Shown: piece after piece, positions 39,092-43,142 of the stretch
Layout of the letters: every line of letters starts with the position of its first letter
Numbering within the stretch: position 1 is the stretch's first letter
NCBI GenBank assembly: GCA_903915535.1
Contig: CAIWTJ010000073.1
Location: 1 to 43,142, forward strand
DNA: 43,142 bases
Direction of reading: 5' to 3'
DNA from: Enhydrobacter aerosaccus
Lineage (GTDB): Bacteria > Pseudomonadota > Alphaproteobacteria > Reyranellales > Reyranellaceae
Program-made: the position numbers and the translations under genes
Notes under the pieces: generated by a model
Told to the model about the DNA's origin: nothing
The model's input: only the letters and a program-made list of their open reading frames with translations
Databases searched by the model: none

Positions 39092-39604
39092 ATGAAATTA
39101 CCTCCCTACCCCATGACCGAACCCGACCTCGGCGCGCCGCTCGACATCCACCGCGGCGTCGTGCTGCCGGAGTGGATCGACTGGAACGGGCACATGAACG
39201 TGGGCTACTACGTCGTGGCCTTCGACAAGGCGACGGACACGCTGTGCCGCCAGTTCAACGTCGGCTGGGAATATACGCGCGACAAGATCGGCATGACCTT
39301 CGTGCTCGAGGCGCACGTCACCTACGACCGCGAGGTCAAGGAGAGCGATCCCCTCCGCATCACCACTCAGATCCTCGATTATGACGCCAAGCGCGTGCAC
39401 TACATCCACATGATGTATCACGCCACCGAGGGCTATCTCGCCGCGACCAACGAGATCATGCTGATGAACATCGACTTTGCCTCGAGGCGCTCCGCGCCGT
39501 GGCCCGAGTTCGCGATGGCGCCGCTCACCAGGCTCGCGAACGCCCACAAGGGCCTGCCGGTGCCGAGCCAGGCCGGCCGCATCATCGGTATCAAGAAGAA
39601 GTAG
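39092..39604 (+). CDS. Hot-dog-fold thioesterase (4HBT family), first of tandem pair
   Basis: This 170-aa protein has a 4-hydroxybenzoyl-CoA thioesterase-type active-site region, EWIDWNGHMNVGYYVVAFD. FVLEAHVTYDREVKESDPL and KRVHYIHMMYHATEGYLAATNE follow. The DWNGHMN motif resembles the thioesterase part of carnitine dehydrogenase/betainyl-CoA thioesterase proteins, which suggests a small acyl-CoA substrate. The start may instead be the ATG at 39113; neither has a good SD. It ends in a basic tail, IKKK. The next gene is a paralogue 17 bp away. Confidence 0.88.
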   Translation: MKLPPYPMTEPDLGAPLDIHRGVVLPEWIDWNGHMNVGYYVVAFDKATDTLCRQFNVGWEYTRDKIGMTFVLEAHVTYDREVKESDPLRITTQILDYDAKRVHYIHMMYHATEGYLAATNEIMLMNIDFASRRSAPWPEFAMAPLTRLANAHKGLPVPSQAGRIIGIKKK

Positions 39605-39621
39605 AGAAAGAGTAAGCGTCC

Positions 39622-40140
39622 ATGTCCGTCGTGCTGACCTATGAAATGCCGCCGCTCGTCACCGCAGCGCCCCTCGACGTCCACCGCGCCGTGGTCGAGC
39701 CCGAATGGGTCGACTGGAACGGTCATATGAACGTCGCCTATTACGTGACGGCGTTCGACCGGGCCTCGGGTGCCTTCATGCGCAACATCGGGCTCGGCCG
39801 GAACTACGTGAACAACAAGCTCGGCATGACCTTCGTGCTCGAGATGCACATCACCTACGACCGCGAGCTGCGCGAGGGCGCGCCGATGCGCTTCGTGACC
39901 CAGTTGCTCGACTGCGACGCCAAGCGCGTGCACCTGTTCCACGAGATGTATCACGCCGACGAGGGCTATCTCGCCGCGACCAACGAGACGATCATCATGA
40001 ACATCGACTACGCCACGCGGAAGTCCGGCCCCTTCCCCGCGCAGGCCGCCGAGCGGCTGGCGCAGGTCTGGGCGGAGCATCAGAAGCTGCCGAAGAACCC
40101 GAAGGCCGGCCGCTTGATGGGGCTCAAGAAGAAGAAGTAG
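39622..40140 (+). CDS. Hot-dog-fold thioesterase (4HBT family), second of tandem pair
   Basis: The product is 172 aa and is a clear duplicate of the preceding gene: EWVDWNGHMNVAYYVTAFD, FVLEMHITYDRELREGAPM, KRVHLFHEMYHADEGYLAAT and a basic tail (GLKKKK). Differences fall mostly in residues lining the acyl pocket (SGAFMRNIGLGRNYVNN) and the C-terminal third. Thioesterases of this family release free acid from acyl-CoA, and the two may differ in acyl preference or form a heteromer. The last 17 bp overlap the convergent GNAT gene. Confidence 0.88.
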   Translation: MSVVLTYEMPPLVTAAPLDVHRAVVEPEWVDWNGHMNVAYYVTAFDRASGAFMRNIGLGRNYVNNKLGMTFVLEMHITYDRELREGAPMRFVTQLLDCDAKRVHLFHEMYHADEGYLAATNETIIMNIDYATRKSGPFPAQAAERLAQVWAEHQKLPKNPKAGRLMGLKKKK

Positions 40141-40624
40141 CCAGCTTCTCCAGCGCCTCGCCGCTCAGGCGATACGGCAGCCAGTTCCTGATCCACTTGA
40201 AGCCGATCTTCTCGTAGAAGCCGCGCGCCGGATTCCAGTCGAGCACGTTGAGGTCGATGCGCTTGTAGCCGCGGCCCTTGCACTCCTGGGCCAGCGCCAC
40301 CATCAGCGCGCGGGCAACGCCGCCACGTCGGGCTTCGGGCACGACCCAGATGTCCTCGATGAAGATGCCGCGCGCGGCGGTCCACACCGAGTAGTTGAAG
40401 GTGTAGAGCGCGAAGCCGACCGGTTTGCCTCCCTGTTCGGCGATCAAGGCCGCGAACTGCGGGTTCTTGCCGAAGCCGTCGCGCGCCAGCGTCTGCGGCG
40501 TCGACGTGACGGCGTGCGGCTCGTCCTCGTAAGTCGAAAGATCGATCGAGAAGCGGTGCAGCAGTTCGACGTCTTCGACAGTGGCAACTCTCACGATGAC
40601 ATCAGACGGCAAGAAAGCCTCCAT
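40124..40624 (-). CDS. GNAT-family N-acetyltransferase
   Basis: The product is up to 166 aa. The acetyl-CoA-binding motif A is IFIEDIWVVPEARRGGVARA and the C-terminal motif is LDWNPARGFYEKIGFK. The acceptor is unknown. The ATG at 40624 lies 23 bp inside the SDR gene and has no SD. A TTG at 40612, five bases after GGAGG, is a credible alternative and shortens the protein by four residues. It is the last gene of the monooxygenase operon and overlaps the convergent thioesterase gene by 17 bp. Confidence 0.85.
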   Translation of the reverse strand: MEAFLPSDVIVRVATVEDVELLHRFSIDLSTYEDEPHAVTSTPQTLARDGFGKNPQFAALIAEQGGKPVGFALYTFNYSVWTAARGIFIEDIWVVPEARRGGVARALMVALAQECKGRGYKRIDLNVLDWNPARGFYEKIGFKWIRNWLPYRLSGEALEKLATSSS

Positions 40625-41357
40625 CGACCGCCAGAATGGCGCCCGTCACGTAACTGGCCGCATCGGAGCACAGAAAGACCACCGGGCCCACGAGTTCCTC
40701 GGGCTGCCCCGCCCGCCTCATCGGCACGTGATTCAGGAAGGCCTGGAGCTTTGCCGGATCGGCGCGCGTCGGCTCGGTCATCCGGGTCTCGATCAGTCCT
40801 GGCGCCAGCGCATTCACGCGGATGCCATCGACCGCGAGTTCGGCCGCCAACGCGCGCGTGAACTGGGCGAGCGCGCCCTTCGATACCGGATAGGAGCCGG
40901 TGCCCATGCCGACGACGAAGGAATTGATCGAGGCGATGTTCACGATCGCGCCCTTCGTCAGCTTGAGCTGGTCCATGAACGCCATCGTGACGTTGAACGG
41001 GCCCTGGACGTTGACCTCCATGGTCTTTTCCCAGCGCTCGCGGCCGTCCGGCGCCACCAGCGGCCCACGCAGGAAGATGCCCGCGTTGTTCACGAGGATG
41101 CGGATCGGGCCGACCAGCAGGGCGATGTCGGCGGCGAGCTTGGCGCAGGCGTCCTCGTCGGTGACGTCGAGCTGGTAGCTGCGCGCCTCGCCGCCCGCCT
41201 TCACGATGGCATCGGCGATGGTCCGGGCGCCTTCCTTGTCGATGTCGGTCACGATCACCTTGGCGCCGGCCGCCGCCAGCCCCTGCGCGATCGCGGCCCC
41301 GTTGCCGTGGCCGGCGCCGGTGACCAGCGCCCAGCGGCCCGTGAGCATGTCCTTCAT
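40602..41357 (-). CDS. Classical SDR-family oxidoreductase
   Basis: The product has 251 aa with TGAGHGNG (13-20), LVNNAG (88-93), and active-site S143, Y156 and K160 (SYPVSK). The C-terminus SYVTGAILAVDGG is typical. VTDID at the end of the second strand suggests NAD preference. The start overlaps the DUF2783 stop by 4 bp (translational coupling), and its own end overlaps the GNAT gene. In a flavin monooxygenase operon it probably oxidises a dihydrodiol or alcohol, or reduces an aldehyde, from the same substrate. Confidence 0.9.
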   Translation of the reverse strand: MKDMLTGRWALVTGAGHGNGAAIAQGLAAAGAKVIVTDIDKEGARTIADAIVKAGGEARSYQLDVTDEDACAKLAADIALLVGPIRILVNNAGIFLRGPLVAPDGRERWEKTMEVNVQGPFNVTMAFMDQLKLTKGAIVNIASINSFVVGMGTGSYPVSKGALAQFTRALAAELAVDGIRVNALAPGLIETRMTEPTRADPAKLQAFLNHVPMRRAGQPEELVGPVVFLCSDAASYVTGAILAVDGGFLAV

Positions 41358-41542
41358 GATGATGCCGCCGCCTCCTTGAGCGCCTCGCGGATCACCGCTT
41401 CGTCGCCGATGTGATTGACCAGCAGCAGGATCAGCCGCGCATCGAAGGCCCGTGCCGCCGCCTCGTCGAGCCCCTTATGCGCGTCGATGATCGCGTTGTA
41501 GACCTCGTCGGGCCGCGCCAGGTTCAAGGACTTTTGAAGCAT
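41354..41542 (-). CDS. DUF2783 small protein
   Basis: This 62-aa, mainly helical protein contains NLARPDEVYNAIIDAHKGLD and RLILLLVNHIGDEAVIREAL. It fits DUF2783, a small protein often encoded next to FAD-dependent aromatic monooxygenases. Function is unknown; a role as an accessory or stability factor is a guess. It starts 2 bp after the monooxygenase stop and overlaps the SDR by 4 bp. Confidence 0.85.
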   Translation of the reverse strand: MLQKSLNLARPDEVYNAIIDAHKGLDEAAARAFDARLILLLVNHIGDEAVIREALKEAAASS

Positions 41543-41544
41543 GC

Positions 41545-43110
41545 TTACTCCCTGCCCATGGCGCGATTGAGCGCCGTCTCGATCGCCGCGGGATCGAATG
41601 TACGCCAGCGCGCCGCCACGTAGCGGTCTGGCCGGATCAGATAGGTCGTGCCCGGCCGGGCATCGTAGCGCTGCCAGGCCAGTCCTTCACCGTCGACCGA
41701 TAGCAACGTCGCCGCTTTGGGCACCGTTCCCGTGGTACCGAAAGACAACACTGTGAAATCGCAGCCAACGCGATCGATCAGCCATCCGTCTCCCAGCGGC
41801 GCGTCGAGCATGGCGCGGCCGGGCGGCGGTCCACCACTCCAGTCTGTGTCGACATCCGGTGTGTCGAGGGGCGAGCCGGTGTGCGCCGTCGGCACCGACA
41901 GGCGGCCGCTGTTGATCAGGGCACGCGCGAAGGGAAAATCGCGTGCCAAAGAGAGCGTGGCATCGCGGAAAAGACGCGAGGCCGGAAACTTGGGCGTGAT
42001 GAAGTCGGTGGCGCGGGTCGAGTTCAGGATGTTCTCGTTCGAGGCCGCGCGGCGCTCGCTGCAATAGCTGTCGAGCAGCCGCGCCGGCGCGTCGCCCGCC
42101 AGTACCGCCGCCAGCTTCCACGCGAGATTGTCGGCGTCGGCCACGGCGGCATTGCCGCCGCGCGCGCCGAACGGCGAGACGACGTGGGCGGCGTCGCCCG
42201 CGAAGATCGTCCGGCCGTGGACGAACCGCTCCATCATGCGGCAGGTAAAGGTATAGACGCTGGTCCATTCGTGCTCCCAGCGCGCGTCGGGGCCGAACAT
42301 CTGGCGCAGGCGGCGATCGATGTTCTCGGGCTTCTTCTCTTCCTCCGCATCGGCATCCCGGCCGAGCTGGAAGTCGACCCGCAGGACATCGTCGGCCTGG
42401 CGGTGCAACAGCACGGAGTTGGTGGGATGGAACGGCGGATAGAACCAGAAGCGCCGTTCCTTGGGCAGGTCGCCCTTCAATCGGATGTCGGCGATCAGGA
42501 ACTGGTCGTGAAACACCTCGCCCGGATATGGCAGGCCCAGCATGTGACGAACGGGGCTACGCACGCCGTCGCAGGCGACGAGCCATTCGGTGTCCAGCGT
42601 GTAATGCCCGTCGGGCGTTTCCACCTCGACCGAGACGCCGTCGTTGCGCGGCGCGACGCCCGTCACCTTGTTGCGATGGCGCAATTCGATCAGCGGTTCG
42701 GCCGCGCAACGCTCGTACAGGAATTCCTCGACGTAGTACTGCTGCAGATTCACGAAGGCCGGGAACTTCTGCCCGGGTTCTGGCTGCAAGTTGAAGCGAT
42801 AGATGGGCTTGTCCCGAAGATAGACCTCGCCCTGCTCCCAGGTGATGCCTTTCTCGACCATGCGGTCCGCGATGCCGAAACGGTCCCAGATCTCCAGACT
42901 GTGTTTGGCCTGGCAGATCGAGCGGCTGCCAAGGCTCACGGTGTCGTCCTCGTCGAGCACGACCGTCGCCACGCCGCGCGCGGCGAGCGACAGGGCAAGC
43001 GTCGGACCGGCCATGCCGGCGCCGACGATCACGACCGGGCGGCGCGCTCCTGGCCCGTCGAGTTCGGGCGGCCGGCGATAGGAGTACTTGCGGTAACTGT
43101 AGGAGTTCAT
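41545..43110 (-). CDS. FAD-dependent aromatic monooxygenase (PheA/TfdB/MhpA-like)
   Basis: The product is 521 aa. The FAD dinucleotide motif is VIVGAGMAGPTLALSLA (near 27-43), the middle DG motif is VACDGVRSPVRHMLG, and the GD motif is FAGDAAHVVSPFGARGGN. A C-terminal thioredoxin-like region of about 120 residues follows (GWLIDRVGCDFTVLSFG), as in 3-hydroxyphenylpropionate and phenol hydroxylases. It probably hydroxylates a phenolic acid with NAD(P)H and O2. The ATG at 43110 has no visible SD and is only 2 bp from hairpin repeat copy C. The N-terminal 20 residues, with repeated YSYRKYSYRR, are unusual and may not be native. Confidence 0.92.
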   Translation of the reverse strand: MNSYSYRKYSYRRPPELDGPGARRPVVIVGAGMAGPTLALSLAARGVATVVLDEDDTVSLGSRSICQAKHSLEIWDRFGIADRMVEKGITWEQGEVYLRDKPIYRFNLQPEPGQKFPAFVNLQQYYVEEFLYERCAAEPLIELRHRNKVTGVAPRNDGVSVEVETPDGHYTLDTEWLVACDGVRSPVRHMLGLPYPGEVFHDQFLIADIRLKGDLPKERRFWFYPPFHPTNSVLLHRQADDVLRVDFQLGRDADAEEEKKPENIDRRLRQMFGPDARWEHEWTSVYTFTCRMMERFVHGRTIFAGDAAHVVSPFGARGGNAAVADADNLAWKLAAVLAGDAPARLLDSYCSERRAASNENILNSTRATDFITPKFPASRLFRDATLSLARDFPFARALINSGRLSVPTAHTGSPLDTPDVDTDWSGGPPPGRAMLDAPLGDGWLIDRVGCDFTVLSFGTTGTVPKAATLLSVDGEGLAWQRYDARPGTTYLIRPDRYVAARWRTFDPAAIETALNRAMGRE

Positions 43111-43112
43111 AC

Positions 43113-43142
43113 GGACCGCGAGCCTCCGGCTCGCTCATGAGC
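43113..43142. repeat. Hairpin repeat, copy C (GGACCGCGAG family), cut by window end
   Basis: The left arm GGACCGCGAGCCTCCGGCTCG and the start of the loop (CTCATGAGC) are present; the right arm lies beyond the window. The first 26 bases match copy B exactly (38214-38239). It abuts the start of the FAD monooxygenase gene. Confidence 0.85.

Overview
This is a GC-rich, densely packed chromosomal segment, most likely from a soil or freshwater alphaproteobacterium. The support is indirect: the type-B PutA without a DNA-binding domain, orphan Bug/TctC periplasmic binding proteins, DUF2783 and DUF2798 genes, many SDR/MaoC/thiolase genes, and intergenic palindromes. A Reyranella-like or other Rhodospirillales/Hyphomicrobiales genome would fit, but the genus cannot be fixed from this sequence. 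No tRNA, rRNA, transposase, phage gene or CRISPR array is visible.

Layout. 1-945: an OmpA-family outer-membrane protein cut by the window edge. 1087-7206: glutamate synthase gltBD. 7342-7596: a small lipoprotein. 7612-11046: bifunctional proline dehydrogenase/P5C dehydrogenase (putA). 11072-14695 (+): Bug binding protein, two-subunit Rieske dioxygenase and PdxA-family dehydrogenase, in the gene order and with the key residues of a terephthalate (tphC-A2-A3-B) cluster, but with no reductase. 14703-19091 (-): a convergent second module of Bug protein, ThDP enzyme, metallo-beta-lactamase-fold hydrolase and SDR. 19322-21766: the helicase hrpB. 21767-22299: a gene-free, palindrome-rich interval. 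22300-22563: DUF2798. 22595-29055 (+): two tandem amidases, apt, an M14-like DUF2817 protein and a cyclic-nucleotide-binding patatin. 29166-31689: DUF2000, an AraC regulator and a second, unrelated Rieske oxygenase. 31690-37102 (-): a six-gene acyl-CoA operon. 37142-38241: alpha/beta hydrolase and DUF4406. 38276-39019: an SDR without the catalytic Tyr. 39092-40140: tandem hot-dog thioesterases. 40124-43110 (-): FAD monooxygenase, DUF2783, SDR and GNAT.

How the genes work together. Most of the window is catabolic. Aromatic acids would be captured by Bug proteins and attacked by Rieske oxygenases or a flavin monooxygenase. Acyl-CoA intermediates would be handled by SDR, MaoC, thiolase, Nudix and thioesterase proteins. 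Proline and glutamate metabolism sit beside this as housekeeping functions. The most unusual part is the acyl-CoA operon. It carries, as separate genes, the kinds of parts found in the peroxisomal proteins MFE-2 (SDR plus hydratase-2) and SCPx (SCP2-type thiolase), a Nudix protein resembling peroxisomal NUDT19, and an HMG-CoA-synthase-like/DUF35 fusion in which all three expected catalytic residues appear to be replaced.

A family of hairpin repeats (three copies seen, the last cut by the window edge) and one longer interrupted palindrome sit between genes. One repeat supplies the C-terminus of a gene and another abuts a start codon.
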